Assembly: GCF_007748095.1 (NCBI RefSeq)
Contig: NZ_CP036287.1
Coordinates: 1,426,001 to 1,490,000, forward strand
Source: Engelhardtia mirabilis
Lineage (GTDB): Bacteria > Planctomycetota > UBA1135 > GCA-002686595
Reading direction: 5' to 3'
Length of the DNA: 64,000 nt
Shown here: positions 52,842-61,739 of the stretch, piece after piece
How the letters are laid out: each line of letters opens with the position of its first letter
How positions within the stretch are numbered: position 1 is the first letter of the stretch
Notes under the pieces: model-generated
Database searches by the model: none
What the model was told of the DNA's origin: nothing
What the model saw: the letters and a program-made list of their open reading frames with translations, nothing else
Position numbers and translations under genes: made by a program

Positions 52842-54302
52842 GTGCCCGTGACGTCGGTCCTCATCGCGGCGCTCTGCTTTGCGCCGGTGGCGCCGATCGC
52901 CGCGGCTCAGATCGATGCCGCGGACGCGGCGTCGGTGACCCTGTCGGTCCCGAGCCGGCCGCTCTGGGTGGGCGAGCTGGTCGAGTTGAACGTGGTCCTG
53001 GACCTGGACGTGGCGTTCTTCGAGACCTGGTCCGTGCCCCTGGTGCAGCGCGAGTTGGACCTCCAGGTGTTGCTCGGAGCGCCCTGGTTCGAGGGCATCG
53101 AGGGCCTGCTGGTCCCGCTCGACGGTGAACTCGGCGGCAGTGGGCCGAGCCTGGCCCTGGGCGGCAGCGTCGTGCGGGCCGACCGGTCGCAGGACCGCGA
53201 AGTGGACGGGCGCCTGCGGCGCTCGGTGACCGTCGCGCGGCACTTCCGCGCGGAGGGCGCCGGCGCGGTCGACTTGACCGGGCCGATCCTGCGCTTCGCC
53301 TACGCCACCGAGTTCGGCGAGAGCTTCCTGGGCGGTCGCCAGCCCCTCGATCACTTCGAGGCCTTCGCCCAGGCGCAGGCGGCCACGCTCGCGGTCCGCG
53401 ACCTGCCCGAGCAGGGTCGGCCGCCGTCGTTCATCGGCGTCCTGGGTGATCTGACCGTGCAAGCTGGTGCGAGCCCGCGGGACCTGACCCTGGGCGAGAA
53501 GTTGGAGCTGCGCCTGACCCTTGGCGGCGCGGACCTCGGGGGCTTCACTTCGCCCCCTCATCTGCCCTCCTCCGCCGGCCTGCGCGCGAGCGATGGCACG
53601 CTCACCCGCGGCGCGACGCAGGTCGAAGTGGTCTACACCATCGAGCCCCTGCGCGAAGGGGCCCTCGACCTGGCGGTTCCGCAGGTCAGCTCCTTCGATC
53701 CCGTGGCCGGCGTCTACCGCACCGTCGCGCTCGACCCGATCCCGATCGTCGTGCGGGCGGCTCCTGCATCCGGTACCGCGCTGGACCTCGAGTCGGGGGC
53801 TGACGAGCCCGCGAGCACCGCAGCAGGCTCTGGCGACGACTCCGACACCGTTCGCAATCCCGGCCTGCTGGGAGGCATCGCGGCCCTGGCCCTGGCAATC
53901 GCGGCCGCCGGCCTGTGGGCCCTTCGGCGCCGCGGCGCGCGGGCAATGGCGCCCACCGAGGTGCAGGTGCGCGCGCAGCGCACTCGGGAGCGGGCCCGCG
54001 CGGCGCGAGGCGAGTTGGATCGCGCACTGCAGTTGACGGAAGGCCACGCGGACCGCGACGAATCCGCCTCGGCGATGGTCGGCTCGGCCCTGATCGAGTT
54101 CCTGGCCCGCGCCCTCGACTGCAGCGTGGCGGCCGTGGTCGGACCGGACCTGGACCTGCGCCTGCGATCAGCGGGAGTGGCGGCCGCCACGTCCGGGCGA
54201 CTGGCGGCGCTGGTGGATGAGTTGGTCGCCGCCCGCTTCGGCGGTGTGGCCCGTGACGAGGCCGCGGAGCTGGCGCGGATCCTGGTCGACGAGGCCTTCT
54301 GA
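52842..54302 (+). CDS. BatD-like (oxygen-tolerance family) membrane protein
   Basis: A 486-residue protein from GTG 52842 (GTG 52848 is equally possible). Signal peptide ends near APIAAAQ. The first beta domain starts SVTLSVPSRPLWVGELVELN, the usual BatD opening, and a second beta domain follows at about 195-300 (LGEKLELRLTLGGADLG). A TM helix lies at about 347-366 (LLGGIAALALAIAAAGLWAL), then a basic linker and a helical cytoplasmic part. BatD normally stands with BatA, BatB and a MoxR ATPase; none is here. It converges on the DUF2891 gene with 11 bp between. Confidence 0.65.
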   Translation: MPVTSVLIAALCFAPVAPIAAAQIDAADAASVTLSVPSRPLWVGELVELNVVLDLDVAFFETWSVPLVQRELDLQVLLGAPWFEGIEGLLVPLDGELGGSGPSLALGGSVVRADRSQDREVDGRLRRSVTVARHFRAEGAGAVDLTGPILRFAYATEFGESFLGGRQPLDHFEAFAQAQAATLAVRDLPEQGRPPSFIGVLGDLTVQAGASPRDLTLGEKLELRLTLGGADLGGFTSPPHLPSSAGLRASDGTLTRGATQVEVVYTIEPLREGALDLAVPQVSSFDPVAGVYRTVALDPIPIVVRAAPASGTALDLESGADEPASTAAGSGDDSDTVRNPGLLGGIAALALAIAAAGLWALRRRGARAMAPTEVQVRAQRTRERARAARGELDRALQLTEGHADRDESASAMVGSALIEFLARALDCSVAAVVGPDLDLRLRSAGVAAATSGRLAALVDELVAARFGGVARDEAAELARILVDEAF

Positions 54303-54313
54303 GCACGGGCGGC

Positions 54314-55402
54314 TCAGGGCCTGCCGTCGCGCATCCAGCAGGCCACGAACAGGAACTGCGGCACCCAGTGGGTCACGGCCTCGAAGCCCTCGCTCCACAG
54401 CTCGGGCCGCGCGACGATTCCGGCCAGGCGCCGATCGAAGTCCGCGGCGGCGGCCCCGTCGCCCCGAGCGGCCAGGGCGCCCAGGGCCCACAGGCGCGTG
54501 ACCTCGAGGCCCAAGGGATGCACGTTGGCCGTCGTCAGTCGCTCGGGGATCGGAATCGGTGAGCCGACCTCGAAGGGGATCGGTGCCAGGCCCGCGGGGC
54601 TCAGCTCCTCGACCAGGACCTGCAGGCTGGGCAGCCACAGGAAGTCGTAGTCCGAGTAGTCGGTGTGGGCCGCCACCGCGGACCGTTGCGGCAGGATGCG
54701 TTCGACGCGCTGGGCCTCGAGTCGCGTGGCGGCGTCGGCGCAAGTGGGGCCGGCCAAGCGCAGCTGGATCCACGTGAACAGCCAGGACTGGTAGTAGCCC
54801 ACGAACGGTCGACCGCCGAGCACCTGGGGGTCGCGGGTGGGGTTCTCGGGGAAGGGGCGGTGCTCGAGCCAGTCGAGCAGCTCCGCCTCGAGTCGCGCGC
54901 GCAGCTCGCCCAGGGCCGCACGGTTCGCCGACCCGTGGCGTTCGAGCTCGGCCAAGAGGCGCAGCAGCCAGGCGCGATCGTAGGGGTCGGTCGCGCGCAG
55001 CCGCGGATCGACCTGCTCCAAGTAGCCGAGCTCGCGGGCCAGGGCCGTCGGCGTCAGCTTCGCCGCGAGCTCGACGGACAGCTCCTCGTCGCCGGTGGTG
55101 CGCGCGATGACCAGCAGGGACCAGTGGGCGAAGACGCAGGAATGCCAGTCGTAGGAGCCGTCGAACAGGGATGGGACCGCTCCCTGCGCCGTGGCCAGGC
55201 GCCGGACGAAGCTCATCGACGGCGTGGGCTTGGCGATCCCTGTCCGCATCAGATCGCGCAGCCGCAGGACGAGCTCGTCCCGGTCGACTGGCGGCGCGGC
55301 GTCCCGGCGCGGGTCGCCCTCGTCCCCTGCACCAAGCGAGCCGAAATGCGGCGTCAACGCGGGCAGGGCGGCGAGCAACAGCAGGGCAGCGAGGGATGCC
55401 AT
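54314..55402 (-). CDS. DUF2891 family protein
   Basis: A 362-residue protein with an N-terminal hydrophobic segment (ASLAALLLLAALPALTP) that is probably a signal peptide. The family-typical FDGSYDWHSCVFAHWSLLVIAR lies at about residue 80, followed by LGYLEQVDPRLRATDPYDRAWLLRLLAEL and, further on, HTDYSDYDFLWLPSL and VHPLGLEVTRLWALGA. The fold is an alpha-helical toroid-like arrangement in known relatives, and the conserved Asp, His and Cys residues suggest an enzyme, but the activity is unknown. ATG 55402 is the natural start. It follows the methyltransferase gene by 50 bp on the same strand and may be co-transcribed. Confidence 0.8.
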   Translation of the reverse strand: MASLAALLLLAALPALTPHFGSLGAGDEGDPRRDAAPPVDRDELVLRLRDLMRTGIAKPTPSMSFVRRLATAQGAVPSLFDGSYDWHSCVFAHWSLLVIARTTGDEELSVELAAKLTPTALARELGYLEQVDPRLRATDPYDRAWLLRLLAELERHGSANRAALGELRARLEAELLDWLEHRPFPENPTRDPQVLGGRPFVGYYQSWLFTWIQLRLAGPTCADAATRLEAQRVERILPQRSAVAAHTDYSDYDFLWLPSLQVLVEELSPAGLAPIPFEVGSPIPIPERLTTANVHPLGLEVTRLWALGALAARGDGAAAADFDRRLAGIVARPELWSEGFEAVTHWVPQFLFVACWMRDGRP

Positions 55403-55452
55403 CGCCGGGCATCCGCGCCGGCTGGCCGACTATTGCCGAATCGGCGCCGGAC

Positions 55453-56676
55453 TCAGACCTCGGTGGGATGGGGGCGGTACAGGACCTCCGCCTGCACGAG
55501 GGCCAGGGTGGCGGCGCGGGCCTCGGCCTCCGCGAAGTCCTCGCGCACCAATGCCTGTACCAGGTCCAACCCGAGGAAGGGCACCGGGGTCTCGGTCACC
55601 AGGGCCACGGCTCGCGCGGCCGGACCCGGCCCCAGGCGCAGGGGCTCGCCCCGCCGCACGCGAACGCTACAGGACTCGGTGCGTGAGGCTCCCCGCAGGA
55701 AGCGGCGCTCCGACTCGAAGCTCGCCTCGGGACTGACGCACAGGATCGCGCTGTCGAGCTCCCCCGCGGTCAGCGGCGCGCGCGGCGCGTTGCCCGCCCG
55801 CGCCGCGAGGAGCTCCAGTCGCGGTCGCCAGGTGAGCTCGTCGACGAGCTTCCACTGCTGCCGCACGGGCCGCTCCAGCGCCCGGTCGCGCGAGGCGCCC
55901 GGGGGCAGGACCTCGCGCAGGTCCCAGTCCCGCGGCTCGGTCCAGCGCACGAAGTCGAGCCCGGCCCCGGTGACGAGCTCCAGCACCCCGTCGACGTCGT
56001 AGCTGGTCTCGTTCACGTTCAAGTAGCGGTCGACGAACTCGACGTCGGCAATCTCCGCCAGGTCGGCCCAGGGACCGGCGAACAGGGGTCCGCTTTCCAT
56101 GTCGCGCACCAGGCGCCGGCCGACTTCCAGGCGCTCCTCGAGGGGGCGGTCGCGCGGAACCAGGGCGTCGATGGCGCGCACCAGGCGGTACAGGGCTTCG
56201 CGACCCTTGGTGCCGTACACCATCAGGCTCAGCACCCCATGGGGCGCCAGCACCCCGGCCAGGTGCGCGAGGCCCCGGGCGGGATCGGACAGGTGGTGCA
56301 CGACGCCGGACGAGTAGATGACGTCGAAGCCGCCCTCGGGCACGGTCAGACCGTCCAAGGTCATCAGGTCGACCTTCTCGATCGACACGTTGTTCAGACC
56401 GCGACTGGCCGCCGAATGGGAGGCGGCTTCGAGGGAGCGATCGCACAGATCGATGCCGGTGAACTGGACGTCGCTCTGGAGCACGGCCGCGCCGATCAGC
56501 CCGACTCCACAGCCGCAGCCGGCGTCGAGAGCTCGGATCGGGCCCGCCGCCGGGCGAGCGCGGGAGACCGTGGCGAGCAGCGTGCGGGCATCGGTCCCCT
56601 GCCGAACCAGGGGCGGGCCGGCCGGGTACGGGAAGCGCTGGTATTGCTCTCGTACGGCGGCGGTGACGGCATCCAT
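55453..56676 (-). CDS. Class I SAM-dependent methyltransferase with C-terminal extension
   Basis: A 407-residue enzyme. It starts with VREQYQRFPYPAGPP, a motif common in methyltransferases of this subgroup. Motif I is IRALDAGCGCGVGLIGAA, motif II FTGIDLCDRS, and the later block is FDVIYSSGVVHHLSDPARGL. The catalytic domain covers about 1-225. The C-terminal 180 residues, including LVDELTWRPRLELLAARAGN, have no clear family and resemble the lid or winged-helix-like additions seen in related proteins. Substrate unknown. It probably forms a two-gene unit with DUF2891. Confidence 0.8.
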   Translation of the reverse strand: MDAVTAAVREQYQRFPYPAGPPLVRQGTDARTLLATVSRARPAAGPIRALDAGCGCGVGLIGAAVLQSDVQFTGIDLCDRSLEAASHSAASRGLNNVSIEKVDLMTLDGLTVPEGGFDVIYSSGVVHHLSDPARGLAHLAGVLAPHGVLSLMVYGTKGREALYRLVRAIDALVPRDRPLEERLEVGRRLVRDMESGPLFAGPWADLAEIADVEFVDRYLNVNETSYDVDGVLELVTGAGLDFVRWTEPRDWDLREVLPPGASRDRALERPVRQQWKLVDELTWRPRLELLAARAGNAPRAPLTAGELDSAILCVSPEASFESERRFLRGASRTESCSVRVRRGEPLRLGPGPAARAVALVTETPVPFLGLDLVQALVREDFAEAEARAATLALVQAEVLYRPHPTEV

Positions 56677-56842
56677 GGGGTGCTCATCGACCCCAGGCCG
56701 GAGGGGCTTGGGCGCGAGGCCGAGCGATGCCCGGGATCGGGATGGCGGCAGCCTGGAACGAAGTCGGGGCCCGACCGCGATCTGAACGCGGGCGGGCCCC
56801 GAAGGCCTTGTGGTGTTGCGGATCGGAACCGCGGATCAGGGC

Positions 56843-59743
56843 TCAGTCGTCATCGTCCCCCCAGCCCCCGCCGTCGTCATCGTCATCACCATCGCCGCAG
56901 CCGCCGCCCTGGCCCTCGCCCTGGATCAGCAGGTAGCGACCCTGGAGGCTGCCGAGGGTGACCTCGATCGACGCAGGACCCGCGGTCAGATCCAGGGGCT
57001 CGGCGAGCTCGACGATCTCACCGGTACCGGCCAGGACCTCGCGCACGGTGTAGACGGCCGGCGCCAGGTCGTAGTCGTCCGGATCGATGGTGACGTGGAT
57101 GGTCTGCGGCCCGGGCGTCGTGCCCAGCTCCCACAGGGGCAAGCCGAAGTTGGGCTCGAACAGGGGATCGGCGGCGTCCGTCCAGTTGGTCAACAGGATC
57201 CCGATCGGGCCGTCGGGCCCGGGCGTTCCGTAGGCCGAGGCGTACACCACCGGCTGGGTCTGCTCGAGCGGGTTGAGGTCGTTGACGATCAGGAACTGCA
57301 CGTAGGAGCGTCCCGAGTCGGTCTGCGGACTGCGCAGCCGCTGTCCGAAGACCGCCGTGTCACGCACCGCGTCCAGTGCCAGCAACTGCGTGTGGTCCCG
57401 CGCCAGGCCCAGGTGCTTGGCGAGGGCCGGGAAGAAGGCCGGGTTCGTGCGGATCGCGAAGGTGAAGGGCGAGACGCGCGTCGTGGCGTAGGGGGCGTGC
57501 CCCATGAACAGGTTGGCGTCGAAGATCTGGCGCGCGGAGAGCCAGATCGACGCATTGAAGATGAAGGGCGAGCTCGGCGGGATGTCGAGGCTCAAGATCG
57601 AGCTGGTGCGCTGGTAGTCGTGGTAGACCGACTGGTACAGGGGCACCACCCGGCGCACCCCGTCGAGGGTCTTGACCCCACCGTGGTAGCCGTAGGTGAA
57701 CTCTACGTCGCCGATCGCCGGCTCGAACGGCGACTCGGTCTCGACGAAGTACTCCGAGTTGCCGAAGTCGTTGCGCAGGGTGCCCCGGAGGGTGTCGAGC
57801 ACGGTCAGCGCGCCATCGCTGGCGTAGCGGCCGCCCCCGCGCTGGTGGAAGCCGTCTTGCTCCACCGCCTGGGAGTAGTTCAGGCGCGCCGCACCCTGCA
57901 GGACGTCCAGGTAGATGCCCGCCGGACGACCCGCGCCGTAGGCCTCGAGCTGGGTCGCGATGTAGCGCGTGTACTCCACCGCCCAGGGAGTGCCCGCGTC
58001 GATCTGCACGGTGCCGATCACCTCGGGCAGCAGCTGCGGGTTGCAGGAGTCGATGTTGTCGCAGTGGATCTGCTGGGTGACCTTGATGTTGCCGTCGACG
58101 TCGGTCACGGCGAAGTCACCCACGAAGCGGCCTTCGAAGCCCGGAACGTCGGAGCTGAAGTAGGTCGGCTGCGTGTTGTCGTAGGTCAGGTAGTTGAAGT
58201 ACGGCGCCCAGGTGATGCCCGCGGCGCCGGCCTGGGGCACGAAGTACTGCTCGAAGAAGCTGTTCGCCGGCAGCCACTCGCCCCAGTTCGCGGCGAGCGA
58301 GTTGCGCTCCCAGTTCGAGGCCTGGTAGACCACGTCGTCGGTGCCGAAGAAGGCCTGCAGCTCGAGGACGTGCTGCGCGGCGAAGATCCAGTTGCTGGGG
58401 TCGCTCTGGCGCATGCCTGTGATCGCGCAGGCGGGCGGGTCCACCGCGCAGAAGTCCTGCCCGAGGATCCCGAACAGGTCCGCGTCGAGCATCGTCTGGG
58501 AGAAGTCCGGGTTCTCGCGCATCGTGCCCTTGGACGGGCCCGGCTGGTCGAGGGCCCAGTCCTCACGGTAGAAGCGCGCCGCGTCGTACCAGTCCCCACG
58601 CAGCACCCCGACGGTGAAGGGGAACGGCGTGGCGTGGTCGATGCCGATCGAACCGTTGCCGACCGGCACGTGCTCGATCGACAGGCCCAGGTTCGGAACG
58701 GGGTCGAAGGGGTTCGGATCGATGCGGAAGCCCTTGGGGAAGCCACCGCCGTCGCGGGTGGCCCAGTAGAGCATCGCCTCGCTCGGGTCGGACTCGTCGT
58801 AGTAGGCGAGCCACTGCATGTTCAGGGGCCCGGGATGCCGCTCGGGCGGAAGGAACTGCGAGGCGACGAACAGGTCCGAGCTGCGGATCGGATCGTCGTA
58901 GAGGTTGCCCTGCCAGTAGGGGATCACCAGGCGCTCGCTGGCGCCGCTGGGACCCCCGACGATCTCGACGCGCGGGAAGCGCTGCATCAAGACCTGGGAC
59001 GCGAAGGGCTCGACACCGCGGATCGCGATCTCGAACTGGACGTAGGGCTCGTCCTCGGGCGCCGTCAGGCGCACATCGACGTCGAAGGCCTCGCCGTTGG
59101 GGAAGGACGGGTGGGTGACGCCGATCCACTGCAACAGGAGACCATCGTCGTCGCCACAGTGGCCGTCACCGCCGCCCCAGCCGCCGCCGCCCCAGCCGCC
59201 GCCACCTCCATCGTCGTCGTCATCGCCTCCCCAGCCACCGCCATCGTCGTCGTCATCGTCGCCGCCACCCCAGCCGCCGCCACCATCGTCGTCGTCGCCG
59301 TGGCCCCCCCAGCCGCCGTTGCCGTCGTCATCATCGTCACCGCCGTAGCCCCCATAGCCGTGGTCGTCATCGTCGTCGATCGACGAGACCACGAAGTCGA
59401 ACGCGAAGCCGAGGCTGCGATCGGGCAGGGCGACGAGTTCGACACCGGGCGCGGCGGGATCGCGGAACTCGATCTCCCACAGGTGGGTGCGAACCAGGTC
59501 GTAGGCCATGGGATCGGCCTGGTCGCCGATCGCGATCAACGAGAACCCGAGGTCCGGGTCGTCGGGGTCGAAGTGCAGGATCGCGCCCCCGTCCTCGATC
59601 GACGTGGGCAGGGGATCGCCATCACTGTTGGCCGCGGCGCTCGCGGCCAGAGCGCCGCTGGCCAAGGTGGCCGGGCCGAGAAGGGTGAAGACGGAAACGG
59701 GAGCGAGCACACGGGCAGTTCGCCCGATCCAGCAACGGGTCAT
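56843..59743 (-). CDS. Secreted DUF6259-family protein with Asp/Gly/Trp-rich insert, paralogue 2
   Basis: A 966-residue protein. ATG 59743 is fixed by GGAGG five bases upstream. Signal peptide ends near ALAASAAANS. After the first beta domain begins (LWEIEFRDPAAPGVELV, VVSSIDDDDD), about 80 residues consist of runs of Asp, Gly and Trp (residues 121-200). The DUF6259 core then continues, with blocks matching paralogue 1: GDWYDAARFYREDWAL, WEVEY-like PWAVEYTRYIATQLE, GIYLDVLQGAARLNY, YFVETESPFEP and PLYQSVYHDYQRTSS. The protein ends with another Gly/Asp-rich tail. The acidic insert could bind calcium or mark a surface-exposed linker (inference). The enzymatic role is presumed carbohydrate-related. 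Confidence 0.72.
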   Translation of the reverse strand: MTRCWIGRTARVLAPVSVFTLLGPATLASGALAASAAANSDGDPLPTSIEDGGAILHFDPDDPDLGFSLIAIGDQADPMAYDLVRTHLWEIEFRDPAAPGVELVALPDRSLGFAFDFVVSSIDDDDDHGYGGYGGDDDDDGNGGWGGHGDDDDGGGGWGGGDDDDDDGGGWGGDDDDDGGGGGWGGGGWGGGDGHCGDDDGLLLQWIGVTHPSFPNGEAFDVDVRLTAPEDEPYVQFEIAIRGVEPFASQVLMQRFPRVEIVGGPSGASERLVIPYWQGNLYDDPIRSSDLFVASQFLPPERHPGPLNMQWLAYYDESDPSEAMLYWATRDGGGFPKGFRIDPNPFDPVPNLGLSIEHVPVGNGSIGIDHATPFPFTVGVLRGDWYDAARFYREDWALDQPGPSKGTMRENPDFSQTMLDADLFGILGQDFCAVDPPACAITGMRQSDPSNWIFAAQHVLELQAFFGTDDVVYQASNWERNSLAANWGEWLPANSFFEQYFVPQAGAAGITWAPYFNYLTYDNTQPTYFSSDVPGFEGRFVGDFAVTDVDGNIKVTQQIHCDNIDSCNPQLLPEVIGTVQIDAGTPWAVEYTRYIATQLEAYGAGRPAGIYLDVLQGAARLNYSQAVEQDGFHQRGGGRYASDGALTVLDTLRGTLRNDFGNSEYFVETESPFEPAIGDVEFTYGYHGGVKTLDGVRRVVPLYQSVYHDYQRTSSILSLDIPPSSPFIFNASIWLSARQIFDANLFMGHAPYATTRVSPFTFAIRTNPAFFPALAKHLGLARDHTQLLALDAVRDTAVFGQRLRSPQTDSGRSYVQFLIVNDLNPLEQTQPVVYASAYGTPGPDGPIGILLTNWTDAADPLFEPNFGLPLWELGTTPGPQTIHVTIDPDDYDLAPAVYTVREVLAGTGEIVELAEPLDLTAGPASIEVTLGSLQGRYLLIQGEGQGGGCGDGDDDDDGGGWGDDDD
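59142..59380 (-). repeat. Low-complexity tract encoding Asp/Gly/Trp runs
   Basis: Imperfect tandem units of GAC codons alternating with GGC/GGT and TGG codons. They encode blocks such as GGWGG and DDDDDD within the DUF6259 protein. A shorter tract of the same kind encodes the C-terminus at 56843-56900. Confidence 0.85.
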
Positions 59744-59915
59744 AGATTCCTCCGGTTGATGGGAGGCGATCGAACGGCACCAAGTGTGGTCCCCGCGCCC
59801 CCCGCGACCGAGGATCGCCCAGGACGCTCCGACACGCAACCCGCGAGTCGGGCGTCACGCTCCGGCGACACGCGGGCCGCGCCGCAAAACGCGTCCCGAT
59901 TCGCGCTTCGAGTTC

Positions 59916-59921
59916 TAAGCT
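59916..59921 (+). promoter_or_regulatory. -10-like TAAGCT 7 nt before the MOSC gene
   Basis: TAAGCT ends seven bases before ATG 59929, again suggesting a leaderless or almost leaderless mRNA. No Shine-Dalgarno site is seen. Confidence 0.35.
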
Positions 59922-59928
59922 CACATTC

Positions 59929-60477
59929 ATGCGACATCCGAACCGCGACGAGCTCGAGCGGCGCTGGACATCGTGCGCCCCGTCGCCGATCGAAACGGGC
60001 TCGGTCGAGTTGGTGGTGCGCCGACCCGAAGAGGGCCAGCGCGAGGTGCTCGAACACGGGTTCCTCGACCCAGTTGAAGGCCTTGTTGGTGATAACTGGC
60101 AGTCACGTGGCAGTCGAGCGACCGCCGACGGCAGCGCCCACCCGGAGCTTCAACTGACCTTGATGAACGTCCGCGCGGCCGAGGCGATCGCCGGAGACCG
60201 CGCGCACTGGCCCTTGGCGGGGGATCAGCTCTTCGTCGACCTCGATCTGTCGGAGTCGAGCCTGCCGCCAGGCACTCGGCTGCAGGTGGGCACGGCGCAG
60301 ATCGAGATCACCGCACCGCCGCACACGGGCTGCGACAAGTTCGTCGCGCGCTTCGGCTCAGCGGCCATGGCGTGGGTCAGCGCACCCCAGGGACGCAGTC
60401 AGCGGCTGCGGGGGGTCAATGCCCGCGTGGTGGTAGCAGGGGCCGTGGCCCCCGGTGATCGGATCTGTAAAGCCTGA
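59929..60477 (+). CDS. MOSC domain protein
   Basis: A 182-residue soluble protein of the MOSC (molybdenum cofactor sulfurase C-terminal) type. Visible are a beta-barrel start (SVELVVRRPEEGQREVLE), LTLMNVRAAEAIAGDR, LFVDLDLSESSLPPGTRLQVG, TAPPHTGCDKFVARFG with the conserved Cys, and the closing RGVNARVVVAGAVAPGDRI typical of MOSC ends. MOSC proteins bind molybdenum cofactor or handle sulfur, or serve 6-hydroxylaminopurine resistance (YiiM/YcbX). No molybdopterin gene lies near. It diverges from the second DUF6259 gene across 185 bp. Confidence 0.82.
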   Translation: MRHPNRDELERRWTSCAPSPIETGSVELVVRRPEEGQREVLEHGFLDPVEGLVGDNWQSRGSRATADGSAHPELQLTLMNVRAAEAIAGDRAHWPLAGDQLFVDLDLSESSLPPGTRLQVGTAQIEITAPPHTGCDKFVARFGSAAMAWVSAPQGRSQRLRGVNARVVVAGAVAPGDRICKA

Positions 60478-60641
60478 GTGATCGGGCTCGAGAGGGCCCG
60501 GAATCCCCGACGCGCGTGAAGTTCGCGCCCGGCTCGCTCCGACCAGGGTTCGAGCGGTCGACCGTGGGGGTCGAAGGGATCACTCCCGTGGGGGGAGTGG
60601 GGTCGACGCCGGCGGGCCGCTCGCACGAGATCACGCTCCCT

Positions 60642-61634
60642 ATGCGCCTGAAGCCCCTCTTGTTCGTCGCCGTTCCAATCGCCGCCACACCCGCCCTTGC
60701 ATCCGAGTCCGTCGACATCCGCGCGGTCCATCGCAACAACTTCGCCACCGGTTCGGGAGTCCAGGCCGGAGACCAGAGCGAGCGCGACGGATTCGACCAG
60801 CTGGTTCCGAGTTGGGGGTCGTCGCTGGTCGTCGACCTGGACGATCGCCTCGGCGCAGACGTCGTCGATTCCTGGTCGAACTTCTCGACCTTGCTGGGAC
60901 CCGACGGCTTCGGAGCTGTAGTCGACGCGCGCTCGAAGACAGCGCGCGGCCAACGCGGCGCGACGGGCACGGCCGGCGCCGAGTACCGCGTCGACTTCGA
61001 CGTGCGCGACACGGTGCGCTTCGTGTTCGCCGCCGACGTGCGCAGCACCCGCGGCGACAGTGGCGCGGCGGCGCGAATCCGTCGCGGGGATGCGCTGCAT
61101 CTGGAAGTCGTGACCCGCTCGGGCGGCCAGGAACACGCGCGCCGCTACGGATGGCTGCAACCTGGAGCCTTCCAGTTCGAGGGCCACGCGCTGGTCGTGG
61201 CCAAGGGCCAGGGCGCGCGCGTGGACCAGGAGGGCGCTAGCGCGAACTTCAGCCTGCGCTTCCTCGATGCCGCGGACACCGACCTCGATGGCGACGTGGA
61301 CCGCGAGGACCTGGTGCTCTTCGCGCGCCTGATCGGTGCCGGCAGCCGCTTCGCGGACTTCGACGGCGACGGGCGAGTCGGACAGCTCGACGCGCGCGGC
61401 TACATGGGGGCCTACGTCGCCGCCCAGACCGAGCTGCGACCGGGTGCTCGCGAGACCGCCGGGCGGGAGCGGCGCCCCGTCACGGCGGAGCGCGACGAGC
61501 TGCGACGCGGGACCGAGCACCGGGTCGAGGAGCGCGCGACGCGCCATCGGACCGAGGTGCGACCCACGACCACCGAGCGCGCAGCTCGCCAGCGCGACGC
61601 CGGCGAGCTGCGCGCTCGTCGCCGTGGCCGCTGA
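60642..61634 (+). CDS. Secreted dockerin-like protein with highly charged tail
   Basis: A 330-residue protein. ATG 60642 begins a signal peptide (RLKPLLFVAVPIAATPALA). Residues 20-205 are a beta-rich domain of unknown family (YRVDFDVRDTVRFVFAADV). Two EF-hand-like, dockerin-type calcium loops follow: DTDLDGDVDREDLVLF and DFDGDGRVGQLDARGY. The last 60 residues are rich in Arg, Glu and Thr, without hydrophobic residues, and must be extended. Planctomycetota carry many dockerin-like proteins without classical cellulosomes. No cohesin is in the window. The function is unknown, perhaps a surface or complex component. Confidence 0.65.
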   Translation: MRLKPLLFVAVPIAATPALASESVDIRAVHRNNFATGSGVQAGDQSERDGFDQLVPSWGSSLVVDLDDRLGADVVDSWSNFSTLLGPDGFGAVVDARSKTARGQRGATGTAGAEYRVDFDVRDTVRFVFAADVRSTRGDSGAAARIRRGDALHLEVVTRSGGQEHARRYGWLQPGAFQFEGHALVVAKGQGARVDQEGASANFSLRFLDAADTDLDGDVDREDLVLFARLIGAGSRFADFDGDGRVGQLDARGYMGAYVAAQTELRPGARETAGRERRPVTAERDELRRGTEHRVEERATRHRTEVRPTTTERAARQRDAGELRARRRGR

Positions 61635-61647
61635 GCCGGCCCGCGCC

Positions 61648-61675
61648 GAGCAGGCTCGCTCACGGGAGCCTGTTC
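61648..61675. terminator. 10-bp hairpin between converging genes
   Basis: Arms 61648-61657 and 61666-61675 pair fully with one G-U around an 8-nt loop and are followed by a short T-containing tail on the plus strand. It sits 13 bases after the dockerin-like gene and 65 bases before the end of the opposing gene. Confidence 0.45.
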
Positions 61676-61739
61676 TTCAGCGCGATCCGCGCGAGCCCAG
61701 CAACCTGCGATCCCTGCAGCGTCGCGCTCATCCGCGCGG

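Noticed and set aside
59142..59380. Repetitive tract considered as a CRISPR or iteron array
   Set aside because: It is a codon repeat for Asp, Gly and Trp inside a gene, with no constant repeat-spacer pattern.
56810..60157. 1115-codon open frame antisense to the second DUF6259 gene
   Set aside because: It extends over the neighbouring MOSC gene, and its Val/Ala runs are the mirror of the Asp/Gly tract.
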